Shown here: positions 15,787-24,763 of the stretch, piece by piece | How positions within the stretch are numbered: position 1 is the stretch's first letter | How the letters are laid out: each line of letters starts with the position of its first letter | The notes under the pieces: generated by a model | What the model was told of the DNA's origin: nothing | Seen by the model: only the letters and a program-made list of their open reading frames with translations | Database searches by the model: none | Source of the DNA: an uncultured Bacilli bacterium | GTDB lineage: Bacteria; Bacillota_I; Bacilli_A; RF39; UBA660 | Assembly: GCA_934086145.1 (NCBI GenBank) | Contig: CAKOHV010000015.1 | Coordinates: 1-44,127 of the forward strand | Direction of reading: 5' to 3' | Length of the DNA: 44,127 nucleotides | Program-made: the position numbers and the translations under genes

Positions 15787-17544
15787 ATGGAAAAAATTAA
15801 GTATTATAATTTGAGTAATGTATCAGAAATCGTAACGATAAAAGGTTGGGTTTCTAAAGTAAGGAATCTTGGAGGTTTAGTATTTATTGATTTACGAAAT
15901 AGATCTGGAATTACGCAAGTAGTAGTTCGTCCAGAAAGTGTTTGTTATGAAACAGCTTTAGAATTAAAAAATGAATATGTTATTGAAGTAGAAGGTAAAG
16001 TTGTTGAAAGAGAAAATAAAAATACGAAGATATTATCTGGTGAAATTGAGATTGAAGCTAGTAATTTAATTCTTATTAATAAGGCAAAAGAAATTCCATT
16101 TGCTATAAGTGATGAAACTAATGCTTTAGAAGATACTAGATTGAAGTATCGTTATTTGGATTTACGAAGAGAGGCTTTAAGAAATAATTTTGTTGTTAGG
16201 AATAATATAACTTTTGCTGCTCGTAAGTTTTTAAATAATTTAGATTTTATTGAGGTAGAAACGCCTGTTTTATGTAAAAGTACCCCAGAAGGAGCAAGAG
16301 ATTATTTGGTTCCAAGTAGAGTCAATAAAGGAAGATTTTATGCTTTGCCACAAAGTCCACAAATTTTTAAACAGTTATTGATGGTAGGTGGTTTTGAAAG
16401 GTATTTTCAAATAGCTAAATGTTTCAGAGACGAGGATTTACGTGCAGATCGTCAACCAGAATTTACCCAAATTGATGTTGAAATGTCATTTGTTGATGAA
16501 GATCAAGTAATGGAATTAGGTGAAAATTTAGTAGCTACTATTTTTAAAGAAGTCAAGGGAATAGATATAAAGTTACCATTACAGAGAATGAAATATGATG
16601 AAGCGATTAGTAAGTATGGTTCAGATAAACCAGATTTAAGATTTGGCATGGAAATTCAAGATATTTCAAATTGTTTTAAAGATACTGAGTTTGGTGTTTT
16701 TAAAAATGTTTTGAGTAATGAAGGGATTATTAATGCTATAGTTGTTAAGAATGAAGCTAGTAATTATTCAAGAAAAGATTTAGATAAATTAACAGAGTAT
16801 GTAAAAACGTATAAAGCTAGTGGCCTTGCTTATTTGAAATTTGGCGAAGAAGTTACTGGTTCAATTGTTAAAGTTTTAAAAGAAAGTGAAATTGCTGCCG
16901 TTAAAGAAAAATTAGCAGCTGGAGATAATGATTTAGTCTTAATTGTTTCTGGTAATTATGGAATTGTTAAAACAGCTTTAGGAGCTTTGAGATGTAAATT
17001 AGCAAGAGATTTATCTTTAATAAATGAAAATGACTATAAGTTATTATGGGTTGTTGATTTTCCATCATTTGAGTGGAGTGAAGAAGAAAATAGATATATG
17101 GCTTGCCATCACCCATTTACGATGCCAAAAGATGAAGATGTTGATAAGTTGTTAACAGATAAGGCACATTGTTATAGTAAAGCTTATGATATTGTTATCA
17201 ATGGTTATGAAGCTGGTGGCGGTTCAATTCGTATTCATGATGAAAAGGTTCAAGAAATAATGTTCCAAGCTTTAGAGTTAACAGAAGAAGATATTCGTGA
17301 AAAGTTTGGTTTCTTTGTTGATGCTTTAAAATATGGTTGTCCTCCACATGGTGGTTTTGCGCTAGGTTTGGATCGTCTTACAATGTTATTGTGCGAAACT
17401 GAAAATATTCGTGATGTTATTGCATTCCCTAAAACAGCAAGTGCTACTGATTTAATGTGTGAATGTCCTAGCAATGTTTCAGAAAAACAATTAATTGAAT
17501 TAGGTCTTAGTTTAAGAGAAAATAAAAATGATTCAGAAAAATAA
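15787..17544 (+). CDS. aspS: Aspartyl-tRNA synthetase
   Basis: Class II synthetase that charges tRNA-Asp. The 585 residues show an N-terminal OB anticodon-binding fold (IKGWVSKVRNLGGLVFIDLR) and the flipping-loop region KSTPEGARDYLVPSR. Motif 2 is FRDEDLRADRQPEFTQID, a bacterial-type GAD insertion follows in the middle, and motif 3 is GGFALGLDRLTMLL close to the C-terminus. The length is that of bacterial-type AspRS. AGAGGG precedes the ATG. Expression is under the T-box leader. The 3' end overlaps the next gene by 17 nt in another frame. Whether it is discriminating or also charges tRNA-Asn is not decided by what I can see. Confidence 0.97.
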   Translation: MEKIKYYNLSNVSEIVTIKGWVSKVRNLGGLVFIDLRNRSGITQVVVRPESVCYETALELKNEYVIEVEGKVVERENKNTKILSGEIEIEASNLILINKAKEIPFAISDETNALEDTRLKYRYLDLRREALRNNFVVRNNITFAARKFLNNLDFIEVETPVLCKSTPEGARDYLVPSRVNKGRFYALPQSPQIFKQLLMVGGFERYFQIAKCFRDEDLRADRQPEFTQIDVEMSFVDEDQVMELGENLVATIFKEVKGIDIKLPLQRMKYDEAISKYGSDKPDLRFGMEIQDISNCFKDTEFGVFKNVLSNEGIINAIVVKNEASNYSRKDLDKLTEYVKTYKASGLAYLKFGEEVTGSIVKVLKESEIAAVKEKLAAGDNDLVLIVSGNYGIVKTALGALRCKLARDLSLINENDYKLLWVVDFPSFEWSEEENRYMACHHPFTMPKDEDVDKLLTDKAHCYSKAYDIVINGYEAGGGSIRIHDEKVQEIMFQALELTEEDIREKFGFFVDALKYGCPPHGGFALGLDRLTMLLCETENIRDVIAFPKTASATDLMCECPSNVSEKQLIELGLSLRENKNDSEK

Positions 17545-18112
17545 TCTTTCGGAAACCGCTTATCAGTATGGGTGCGTTGGGATGGAAGAAGTCTTCAATA
17601 ATATAAATGAATATATTATTCCCGAGAATCAAAACGTATGTCGCTTGTTGTGGGCTAAAAATATTTTTACTAAAATGTGCAATAATTATGATAATGATAA
17701 TTCTTGGATTACTTTGGGAGACTTGTCAGAAGAAAATGATAAAATTTTTAAAAAGTTAAGTATGACAAATGAGTATGTTGGAAAGACTTGGTTAGGGAGA
17801 GGGTTTACGATTCCTTATTCATACAAAGAAAGCGTGCTTGTATTTGAAGAATTTTCGAAGCTTGTTGCTAATTTTGTTATGCAAGATGTCCAAAAAGAAG
17901 GATACTTAACCGAAGAGGAATTTTTAGTATTTTATACTGATTGTTTTAAACTTATTAAAGGAAATAGAGTTTTTGATAAGCAAAAAATGACTAAAAAAAT
18001 TGAAGAGTATTTAAAAGAAAGTGAATTTTCTGATTATTATGATCAAGAAGAACACAAAATATTTTACAATAAATTTTATTATCAAAGACATATGTTTTTT
18101 AAAAGAAAGTAA
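17528..18112 (+). CDS. Hypothetical protein, 194 aa, overlapping aspS
   Basis: Not recognised. It is a soluble, acidic and mainly helical protein with notable aromatic content (SWITLGDLSEEN, EYVGKTWLGRGF, FYYQRHMFFKRK) and a basic C-terminus. No signal peptide or known motif is visible. It starts at ATG 17528 inside the last 17 nt of aspS, with a weak GAGA-type ribosome binding site, so it is probably read by coupling on the aspS mRNA and thus falls under T-box control. A terminator follows at once. Its tie to aspartate or translation is only contextual. Confidence 0.75.
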   Translation: MIQKNNLSETAYQYGCVGMEEVFNNINEYIIPENQNVCRLLWAKNIFTKMCNNYDNDNSWITLGDLSEENDKIFKKLSMTNEYVGKTWLGRGFTIPYSYKESVLVFEEFSKLVANFVMQDVQKEGYLTEEEFLVFYTDCFKLIKGNRVFDKQKMTKKIEEYLKESEFSDYYDQEEHKIFYNKFYYQRHMFFKRK

Positions 18113-18117
18113 AATTA

Positions 18118-18155
18118 AGCATTATTTAGTGCAGGTACTATTTAGTGCTTTTTTT
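18118..18155 (+). terminator. Intrinsic terminator of the aspS operon
   Basis: AGCATTA pairs with TAGTGCT around a partly paired loop, followed by seven T. Confidence 0.75.
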
Positions 18156-18302
18156 GTGATTGGGTAGAAAAAACATGGTACTTGTAGCCTTTTATGGTAT
18201 GACGAGGTTAGAAAGTTATAGTAATTAATTTAAAAAGAAGGATGACTTTTATAAGGGATAATAATTAATGTTTGTTAGTCACTTTTTAAAATTTGTTTAT
18301 TA

Positions 18303-18311
18303 TGTTATAAT
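18303..18311 (+). promoter_or_regulatory. Extended -10 promoter of the small membrane protein cluster
   Basis: TGTTATAAT; the start at about 18318 lies beyond an in-frame ATG at 18268, which supports the GTG at 18343 as the true start of the next gene. Confidence 0.55.
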
Positions 18312-18342
18312 TATTAATAAGAATAAAGGTAGGTTGATAATT

Positions 18343-19368
18343 GTGAGTAATAAAGAAATAAATGTAAGAAGTATTATATTTTTGGTTATCGGCATTTTAT
18401 TAGTACTTTCTTTGGTCATTTGTATTTATATTGTAAGTGGCGAACGTGATTTGGTATCAATTAATGCGACGGTTGTAAATGTTAAAGAAGATCGAGATGG
18501 GACCGGTAAAAATGATGTTACAGTAATGTATGAAGTAGATGGTACAACTTATGAATATAACTTTTATTATAAAGATAGTGTAAAAAAAGATGATATGTTG
18601 TCAATTTATTATCATAAAGATAATGTAAATAGTGTTCAACCTTATAAAACTAGTAAATTAATATTTGTTTGTCCAGTAGTAGGTTTAATTTTGTGTATTT
18701 ATGGTTTGATTGAGTTGTTAACTAAGAGTAAATTTTATACGATTTCGGATGCTGAAGTTAAGACTAAAATAGTTGGGGAAGATGAAAGAACGCAACAATT
18801 ACGTATTATTACTGATGATGTTAAAACGACTGACTATGTAAAAACTCCTGAGGAAGAAGCTGAGGTACCAGTTAAAGGTCTTAAGGTAATGGATAAGCAA
18901 GTTAATGAAGATGAAGTTAAAAAAGTAGAACCAGAGTTTGAAGCGGTTGCTAGTACTTTAACAGATGATATTGATTTTATTCAGGATAAGAACCTAAGCC
19001 AAGAAATTGAAAGAGACCCTCATGATTACTTAAAGGATGAAGGTTCAAAAGAGCTTCCAAAAATTAAGAGTTCTAATGAGGTAAAGAAGGTTATTCCTAA
19101 GACCTTTGCGTTAAATGATGATGAATTAACTTATCAAGTATTAGGTCAAGCAGAAGAGAAAATAAATTTAAAAGGTGTTAAGGTAATTACTAAGACCATA
19201 AATAGTGAAGGTAATTTGGTAAAAATAGTAATTAATGATGAGTGTGTTAGTTGTGTATTAACTTCAATGCGTGGAATTGATTTAAGTAGTATAATGAAAG
19301 AGTTGCATGCTAATATGTTAAGATATGATCCTGGTTTTAAAGAAAAAGTTGAGTATAAAGAATATTAA
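18343..19368 (+). CDS. DUF3592-like membrane protein with acidic cytoplasmic tail
   Basis: The 341 residues have a first membrane segment (IIFLVIGILLVLSLVICIYI) and an extracytoplasmic beta-type domain (SINATVVNVKEDRDG, MYEVDGTTYEYNF, DMLSIYYHKDN). That segment order resembles DUF3592-type proteins. A second membrane segment follows (IFVCPVVGLILCIYGLIELL), then a long charged tail of about 200 residues ending FKEKVEYKEY. The role is unknown. GTG at 18343 follows GGTAGG and lies after the promoter; starting at ATG 18268 would add a hydrophobic stretch upstream of the transcript start. The last 31 nt of coding sequence are repeated inside the next gene. Confidence 0.7.
   Translation: MSNKEINVRSIIFLVIGILLVLSLVICIYIVSGERDLVSINATVVNVKEDRDGTGKNDVTVMYEVDGTTYEYNFYYKDSVKKDDMLSIYYHKDNVNSVQPYKTSKLIFVCPVVGLILCIYGLIELLTKSKFYTISDAEVKTKIVGEDERTQQLRIITDDVKTTDYVKTPEEEAEVPVKGLKVMDKQVNEDEVKKVEPEFEAVASTLTDDIDFIQDKNLSQEIERDPHDYLKDEGSKELPKIKSSNEVKKVIPKTFALNDDELTYQVLGQAEEKINLKGVKVITKTINSEGNLVKIVINDECVSCVLTSMRGIDLSSIMKELHANMLRYDPGFKEKVEYKEY
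19335..19365 (+). repeat. 31-bp direct repeat, copy A
   Basis: TTTTAAAGAAAAAGTTGA, then G, then TATAAAGAATAT; it codes for the C-terminal FKEKVEYKEY of the DUF3592-like protein. Copy B at 19484-19514 differs at one base. Confidence 0.85.
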
Positions 19369-19382
19369 AAAGAAAGGATATT

Positions 19383-20072
19383 ATGAAAAGAAGAATAATT
19401 TTTGTAATAATATTGGTCATTATTGCTTTAAGTGCTTTTTATGGCTTTAGAAAAAATGATCATGGTGAAAATACCGTAAACATTTTTAAAGAAAAAGTTG
19501 AATATAAAGAATATCAGGCTGGTGAGAGAATAAATTTTGCTTCCCGTAGTTGGATTGTCTTATATGACTCATCTAAAAAAGAGGATACCCTTACGGCAAT
19601 TAGTTCAGAAATTATGTATGTAGAAGATATACCTTATGCAATAAGTGGCATCTATGAAACAAGCCAAGTCAATGAATATTTAAAGGGAACGTTTTTGCAG
19701 GAATTAGGCGCTGATAATTTAGTCGCTAAAAATGGTTATAAAGTTCGCTTGTTTAATGAGGATGATATGAAAAAAATATTGAAATATAATTATAACGTCG
19801 ATGATGATAGCTATAATATTTTAGATTGCCCTGATTATATATGCCTTTATAATTCGACATATGCTACAATGATTGATACTCAAAGTATTGAAAAAGAAAA
19901 TGTTTATAATAATGTTAAGGATATCTCTAATATTGAGACGGATGAATACCAATTACATTTAAAATACTATAATATTACAAATAATTTTGGTGATGAAAAA
20001 CTAGAAAGCATTGTTAATGATGCAGTACTTATGATAAGACCAGTAATTAATATAAAAAAAAGTAGTTTATAA
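19383..20072 (+). CDS. Hypothetical membrane-anchored protein, 229 aa
   Basis: Not recognised. One N-terminal anchor (IIFVIILVIIALSAFYGF, residues 4-21) is followed by a soluble, probably extracytoplasmic domain (INFASRSWIVLYDSS, YAISGIYETSQVNEYL, AVLMIRPVINIKKSSL). The GERI...W.VL opening and the ending ..RPVI.I resemble short domains seen in secreted Bacillota proteins that I cannot name. Residues 35-44, FKEKVEYKEY, repeat the C-terminus of the previous protein exactly. AAAGGATATT precedes the ATG. It forms one run with its neighbours, 14 nt downstream and 15 nt upstream. Confidence 0.7.
   Translation: MKRRIIFVIILVIIALSAFYGFRKNDHGENTVNIFKEKVEYKEYQAGERINFASRSWIVLYDSSKKEDTLTAISSEIMYVEDIPYAISGIYETSQVNEYLKGTFLQELGADNLVAKNGYKVRLFNEDDMKKILKYNYNVDDDSYNILDCPDYICLYNSTYATMIDTQSIEKENVYNNVKDISNIETDEYQLHLKYYNITNNFGDEKLESIVNDAVLMIRPVINIKKSSL
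19484..19514 (+). repeat. 31-bp direct repeat, copy B
   Basis: Same as 19335-19365 with A for G at the 19th base; it lies just after the membrane anchor of the 229-aa protein. Confidence 0.85.
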
Positions 20073-20087
20073 AATAGGGATGATTAA

Positions 20088-20546
20088 ATGAAAAATAATA
20101 AGAGTAAATTTAATATTGCAGTTATGATCGGCTTTATGGGTGGTCTTATTATTTATTTAGTTGGCCTTTTTTTGCTGTTTGGAGCTAGTGTTACAAAAAT
20201 TGATTTTATAAAAAAAATATTTTTTAATTTAGTATTAACAAATAATGCTATAGCAAGTATGAAGATATATGGAGTAGTATTATTTTTAATAGGTTTTATA
20301 ATCTTCATGGTATCTGTTATTTTACTATATAAGAATAATGATATTACTGAAAATACACGAGAGTTAGTTATAGAAGGTAGAGCAGATGTTATTACCATTA
20401 TAGTGATGACTTATGTTATGATATTTATGTTAGTAACTTGTTTATTATTTGATGAAGTGATAGGGGCCTTATTATTTGGTATAACTATTTTAATTCAAAG
20501 TATTTTAAACACAGTTCTAATAAAATATTTTAAAAGTAAGAAGTAG
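20088..20546 (+). CDS. Hypothetical membrane protein, about 4 TM, 152 aa
   Basis: Hydrophobic segments near residues 9-30, 57-82, 97-118 and 122-143 suggest four membrane spans with short loops; the longest charged stretch (KNNDITENTRELVIEGRAD) lies between spans two and three. No family is recognised. GGGATGATTAA precedes the ATG. It continues the membrane cluster that starts at 18343. Confidence 0.65.
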   Translation: MKNNKSKFNIAVMIGFMGGLIIYLVGLFLLFGASVTKIDFIKKIFFNLVLTNNAIASMKIYGVVLFLIGFIIFMVSVILLYKNNDITENTRELVIEGRADVITIIVMTYVMIFMLVTCLLFDEVIGALLFGITILIQSILNTVLIKYFKSKK

Positions 20547-20557
20547 TTGATAAAAAA

Positions 20558-20851
20558 ATGAAAGATAAAGTAGATGAATTTTTAAAAAAGATGGAAATGA
20601 GTGGGCAGGAAGAAGAAAAATATATAATTATCTATAAGAGACCTTCAAAGATAAAAGCAGTGTTGGGCTTTATAGCTTCTGTGCTTGTCCTTATAGCTTG
20701 TTTTCTTTTATTGCTGCATAGCTTTTTAGGAATTTTAATTACTTTGGGAGATTTAGTAATAGTCGTTTATTATGGAAGTAATCTTTTTACCGAGAATGGT
20801 TTTGGTCATTATGAAAAAGTTAGAGTTATTGAAGAAGAGGATAAAAAGTAG
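20558..20851 (+). CDS. Hypothetical small membrane protein, about 2 TM, 97 aa
   Basis: An acidic N-terminus (MKDKVDEFLKKMEMSGQEEE) is followed by two spans (AVLGFIASVLVLIACFLLLL and a second near 67-82) and a charged C-terminal tail (KVRVIEEEDKK). Not recognised. It lies 11 nt after the previous gene with a weak ribosome binding site and ends the membrane cluster. Confidence 0.6.
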   Translation: MKDKVDEFLKKMEMSGQEEEKYIIIYKRPSKIKAVLGFIASVLVLIACFLLLLHSFLGILITLGDLVIVVYYGSNLFTENGFGHYEKVRVIEEEDKK

Positions 20852-20886
20852 TTTTTAAAATAAAAATGAGAAGTTGGTGAAGTGTA

Positions 20887-21444
20887 ATGAATATTGGGAT
20901 AGATATTGATGATACAATTACAGATTCGTATCAAACTTTATTGCCAATGATTGCTGTAAAGTATGGTATAAGTTTAGAAAAATTGCGTGAGCAAAATTTG
21001 AATTATAAGGCTTTAAATTCCTTGTTACCGAATTATCGTGATTTTGCAATTGAAAATCTACATATTTTAGCAAGAATGGTTCCTTTAAAAAAAGATGTTG
21101 TAGAAGTTTTGGCTAAATTACGTGAAGAAGGGAACAAAATTATTTTTATAACGGCTAGAAATATTGAAGAATATAAGAATCCTTATAAACTTTCTTATGA
21201 ATACTTAGTAAAAAATAATGTTCCTTTCGATAAGTTAATTACAAATATAAAAGATAAAGGGAAAGAATGTTTTAATCAAGGGATTGATTTGTTTATTGAT
21301 GATAATACATTAAATTGTCGAGCTGTAAAAAAATATGGAATAAAAACATTGCAGTTTGATTCAGGTTTTGCTTGTCAGGATGAGGATATCATAAAGGTTA
21401 AATCTTGGAATGAAATATATGAGCTTGTTAATAGTAATACATAA
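20887..21444 (+). CDS. HAD-family 5'(3')-deoxyribonucleotidase-like phosphatase
   Basis: 185 residues. HAD motif I is IGIDIDDTITDS (3-14) with the nucleophile and acid/base Asp pair, and motif II is the Thr of FITARN. The motif III Lys lies in ITNIKDKGKE, and motif IV is LFIDDNTLN. This order and the helical cap between motifs I and II fit the NT5C-type deoxyribonucleotidases, which dephosphorylate (d)NMPs. GGTGAAG precedes the ATG. It starts a two-gene run with the S66 peptidase. The substrate is inferred. Confidence 0.8.
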   Translation: MNIGIDIDDTITDSYQTLLPMIAVKYGISLEKLREQNLNYKALNSLLPNYRDFAIENLHILARMVPLKKDVVEVLAKLREEGNKIIFITARNIEEYKNPYKLSYEYLVKNNVPFDKLITNIKDKGKECFNQGIDLFIDDNTLNCRAVKKYGIKTLQFDSGFACQDEDIIKVKSWNEIYELVNSNT

Positions 21445-21467
21445 TAATTGTGTAAGGGGTAGATTAA

Positions 21468-22442
21468 GTGATAATTCCTAGTTTTTTACAAGATAATGAT
21501 GTTGTGGGTATAACAGCTTGTAGTTGTGGGGTACTAGATAAAATAGATGATTATGAAAAATCTTTGGTTGTTTTTAATAATTATAAATTACAAGTTAAAG
21601 AAACGTCTGATGTTCGAACGGATGGCATAGTAAGTACAAGTGCTAGGAATCGGGCTTTAGAATTTCAGAACTTGGTTGATGATAAATCAGTTAAAATGAT
21701 TGCCATTGCTCGTGGAGGAGATTTTACTCTAGATATGATTCCTATGGTTGATTTTTCGTTGATTCTGAAAAATCCAAAGTGGGTATGTGGAAGTAGTGAT
21801 CCGACAAGTTTACTTTATATAATAACAACTAAGTATGATATAGCAACAATATACACACCTTGTAATATGAGTGGCTTTAATATTTGGCCATTACATGATG
21901 CCTATAAAAACTATTTCAAAATAATAAAGGGCGATTTAGTTAAGCAACAACGATTTTCGTATTGTGAAGAAAAAGCCTTTAGTGATAAGTTGACTTTAAA
22001 AAATGAATGGTTAAATTTAAATGGTAATGTTTTAGAAGAAGGTATATTACTTGGTGGTTGTATTGAATGCTTAAAAGATGTTATTGGGACAAAGTATGAT
22101 GCAACATGTAGTTTTTTGGAAAAATATAAAAATGATGGGTTTATTTGGTTTTTTGATGTTTTTGCAATGACGAGTGAAAGTTTGTATAATACGTTGATTC
22201 AATTTAAGATGGCCGGTTGGTTTTCTTATACCAAAGCTATTTTAATAGGGAAAGTTGCTTTTGCTAATAGTTTTTGTCAGGTAACTTATGAGGAAATGAT
22301 AAAAAAAGCCTTAGCTGATCTTGATATAAAGATTATCTATAAATTTGATGTTGGTCATGTAAAACCTTCTTTTACAATGATAAACGGAATGAAAGCTCGT
22401 ATTATTAGTAATGAAAATGAGGGAAGTTTAGAATATATTTAA
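21468..22442 (+). CDS. S66 family peptidase (LD-carboxypeptidase/MccF-like)
   Basis: 324 residues. The serine nucleophile is Ser110 in CGSSDPTSLL. The catalytic Glu is in LLGGCIECL and the His in DVGHVKPSFTMINGMKA, in the family's Ser-Glu-His order. Members trim the tetrapeptide of peptidoglycan between L- and D-residues, or inactivate microcin C-like nucleotide peptides (MccF). The opening with IARGG fits the family, though SSDPT replaces the more common YSD-x-T. The GTG at 21468 follows AAGGGG. No signal peptide, so it is cytoplasmic. The choice between cell-wall recycling and antibiotic immunity is open. Confidence 0.88.
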   Translation: MIIPSFLQDNDVVGITACSCGVLDKIDDYEKSLVVFNNYKLQVKETSDVRTDGIVSTSARNRALEFQNLVDDKSVKMIAIARGGDFTLDMIPMVDFSLILKNPKWVCGSSDPTSLLYIITTKYDIATIYTPCNMSGFNIWPLHDAYKNYFKIIKGDLVKQQRFSYCEEKAFSDKLTLKNEWLNLNGNVLEEGILLGGCIECLKDVIGTKYDATCSFLEKYKNDGFIWFFDVFAMTSESLYNTLIQFKMAGWFSYTKAILIGKVAFANSFCQVTYEEMIKKALADLDIKIIYKFDVGHVKPSFTMINGMKARIISNENEGSLEYI

Positions 22443-22500
22443 TGATATATTCTTTTTATGTGAAGAAAAGATGAAAGTTAAATAATGTAATGTTTTTTTA

Positions 22501-22529
22501 TTGAATTTTAAAAGTTGTAGTAATATAAT
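22501..22529 (+). promoter_or_regulatory. Promoter of the MarR-ABC exporter operon
   Basis: TTGAAT (22501-22506), 17-nt spacer, TATAAT (22524-22529); start at about 22536, inside the adjacent palindrome. Confidence 0.8.
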
Positions 22530-22534
22530 TTAAT

Positions 22535-22550
22535 AGTTCGGTAACGAACT
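22535..22550. promoter_or_regulatory. Palindromic operator, probably for the MarR regulator
   Basis: AGTTCG-GTAA-CGAACT, a perfect 6-bp inverted repeat on the transcription start, 20 nt before the MarR gene. This is the form and position expected for autorepression. Confidence 0.8.
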
Positions 22551-22569
22551 AAAATGTGAGAGGTAATTT

Positions 22570-22995
22570 ATGGATAAAATGGCAATGATTTATGAAATAA
22601 ATGAACTTGATTTATTTTTCTTTAAAGCAATGGCTAATCGTTATAAAAAGCTTGATATAACACCAGTTCAAAGTAGAATAATTATGGTCATAGCTAGTAA
22701 AAAAGATGGAATGTATCAGAAAGAAATGGAAGATTTTATTCCATGTAATAAGTCAACATTATCGGCTATCTTGAATACAATGGAAAAGAATGAATTAATC
22801 AAAAGAATTGATTCAAAAATTGATTCGAGAAGGAAAGTTATTATCTTAACAGATAAAGCTATAGAAGTAGTTAGATATCTAAAAGAAGATAGAAAAGTTT
22901 TAGATCATATATTATTGGATAATATAACTGATGAAGAATATAGATTATTTTCTGACATTTTACATAAATTAAGGAAGAATATGGAAAGGATATAG
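22570..22995 (+). CDS. MarR-family transcriptional regulator
   Basis: 141 residues with the winged-helix layout: an N-terminal dimerisation helix (EINELDLFFFKAMANRYKKL), a recognition helix region (CNKSTLSAILNTMEKNELI), a wing (RIDSKIDSRRKVIILTDKA) and C-terminal helices. MarR proteins repress by binding palindromes and let go on binding drug-like or phenolic ligands. It leads the operon with the two ABC half-transporters and has a matching palindrome at its own promoter, so autoregulation and control of the exporter are likely. AGAGGTAATTT precedes the ATG. Confidence 0.93.
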   Translation: MDKMAMIYEINELDLFFFKAMANRYKKLDITPVQSRIIMVIASKKDGMYQKEMEDFIPCNKSTLSAILNTMEKNELIKRIDSKIDSRRKVIILTDKAIEVVRYLKEDRKVLDHILLDNITDEEYRLFSDILHKLRKNMERI

Positions 22996-23002
22996 AGATA
23001 AG

Positions 23003-24763
23003 ATGTTTAAGTTATTTAAAAATTTAACTAAAAAAGAAATAATAGGAATATTATTTTCCTTAATATTAATAGTTTTTCAAGTATGGTTAGATTTAAAGTT
23101 GCCAGATTACATGAGTGCTATTACAAAACTTGTTCAAACTGAAGGTAGTTTGATGAGTGAAATAGTTACGCAAGGGGTTTATATGTTACTTTGTGCGGCT
23201 GGTTCATTAGTTGCTTCAGTTATTGTTTGTTATTTAGCGGCTAATATAGCTTCAAGTTTTGCAACAACAATCAGAAAAAAACTATTTAGAAAAATTCAAG
23301 AATACGGAACAGAAGAAATCAAGAAGTTTTCAACTAGTAGTTTAATTACAAGAACAACTAACGATATAACCCAAGTTGATATGATTATTGGTCTTGGACT
23401 ACAGATGTTAGTAAAAGCCCCAATAATGGCAGTTTGGGCTATTGCAAAAATACTAAATAAAGGATTAGAATGGAGTATTTTGACTGGTTGTTGTGTGGGA
23501 GTTTTACTATTAACGGTTTCAATTATTTTAATTATTGTTTTACCAAGATTTGAGAAAGTACAAAAATTAATAGATAGAATAAATGCTTTGACACGTGAAA
23601 ATTTAACGGGAATTAGAGTTATTAGAGCTTTTAATGCTGAAGAGTTTCAATCTGAACGTTTTGAGGGAGCAAATAAAGAACTTACTAATCAACAATTATT
23701 TAATCAAAGAGTATTCTCTGTTATGAACCCTGTTATGAATTTGGTTATGCATGGTTTAACTTTGGGAATTTATATTATCGGAGCTTACTTAATTATGAGA
23801 GCCGGTATGGTTCAAAAAATCACGTTATTTAGTAATATGGTTGTTTTCTCAAGTTATGGAATGCAAGTTATTATGTCATTTTTGATGTTAGCGATGATTT
23901 TTATGATGGTACCAAGAGCACAAATATCTGCTCGTCGTATTAATGAAGTCTTAGATGCTGAAATTTCAATTGTTGAAGGTGATTTTGATGGTCAAACCAA
24001 AGAAGTTGGAACAATTGAATTTAAAAATGTTTCATTTAAATATCCAGATGCTGATGAATATTTGTTAAAGGATATTTCATTTAAAGTAAATAAGGGAGAA
24101 ACAATTGCTTTTATTGGTTCAACCGGAAGTGGTAAATCGAGTTTAATAAATTTAATTCCCCGTTTTTATGATGCAACTGATGGTGAAGTTTTAGTTGATG
24201 GTGTAAATGTTAAAGAATATAAACAAGAAACTTTGAATAATAAAATTGGTTATGTTCCACAGAAAGCTGTAATGTTTACTGGTACCGTTGCTTCTAACGT
24301 TTCATATGGTGAAAATGGTAAGAAGAAAGCTGATATGGAAGAGATAAAAGAAGCAATAAGAGTAGCCCAAGGAACAGACTTTGTAACAAAAATGGATGGC
24401 GATTATGAAGCGCATATTGCTAGAGGTGGAACTAATGTTTCTGGTGGTCAAAAGCAAAGGTTAGCAATTGCTCGTGCCATTGCAAGAGACCCTGAAATAT
24501 ATATTTTTGATGATTCTTTTTCAGCACTTGATTATAAAACGGATGCTATTTTAAGAAAAGAATTAAAAAAGCATACGAAAGATGCTACAAGTGTAATCGT
24601 AGCACAAAGAATCGGAACAATTATGAATGCTGATAAAATAGTTGTTTTGGATAAAGGTTTGTGTGTCGGAATAGGAACACACAAAGAGTTGTTAAAAAAT
24701 TGTTCTGTGTATAAGGAGATTGCTTTATCACAGTTAAGTGAGGAGGAATTGAAAGATGCCTAG
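23003..24763 (+). CDS. ABC exporter half-transporter, degenerate-site subunit
   Basis: Type IV ABC exporter half of 586 residues: six membrane segments (about 1-300), then a nucleotide-binding domain. Walker A is GSTGSGKSS (about 371), the signature is VSGGQKQR (about 478) and Walker B is IYIFDDSFSALD (about 500). Asp stands where the catalytic Glu is expected, as in the degenerate site of heterodimeric exporters such as BmrC/BmrD and TM287/288. The next gene overlaps by 8 nt and supplies the partner. With the MarR gene upstream, a drug or lipid efflux role is inferred. Confidence 0.93.
   Translation: MFKLFKNLTKKEIIGILFSLILIVFQVWLDLKLPDYMSAITKLVQTEGSLMSEIVTQGVYMLLCAAGSLVASVIVCYLAANIASSFATTIRKKLFRKIQEYGTEEIKKFSTSSLITRTTNDITQVDMIIGLGLQMLVKAPIMAVWAIAKILNKGLEWSILTGCCVGVLLLTVSIILIIVLPRFEKVQKLIDRINALTRENLTGIRVIRAFNAEEFQSERFEGANKELTNQQLFNQRVFSVMNPVMNLVMHGLTLGIYIIGAYLIMRAGMVQKITLFSNMVVFSSYGMQVIMSFLMLAMIFMMVPRAQISARRINEVLDAEISIVEGDFDGQTKEVGTIEFKNVSFKYPDADEYLLKDISFKVNKGETIAFIGSTGSGKSSLINLIPRFYDATDGEVLVDGVNVKEYKQETLNNKIGYVPQKAVMFTGTVASNVSYGENGKKKADMEEIKEAIRVAQGTDFVTKMDGDYEAHIARGGTNVSGGQKQRLAIARAIARDPEIYIFDDSFSALDYKTDAILRKELKKHTKDATSVIVAQRIGTIMNADKIVVLDKGLCVGIGTHKELLKNCSVYKEIALSQLSEEELKDA

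Noticed and set aside
18268..18342. Earlier start for the DUF3592-like protein
   Set aside because: It lies before the extended -10 at 18303-18311, and GTG 18343 has a better site.
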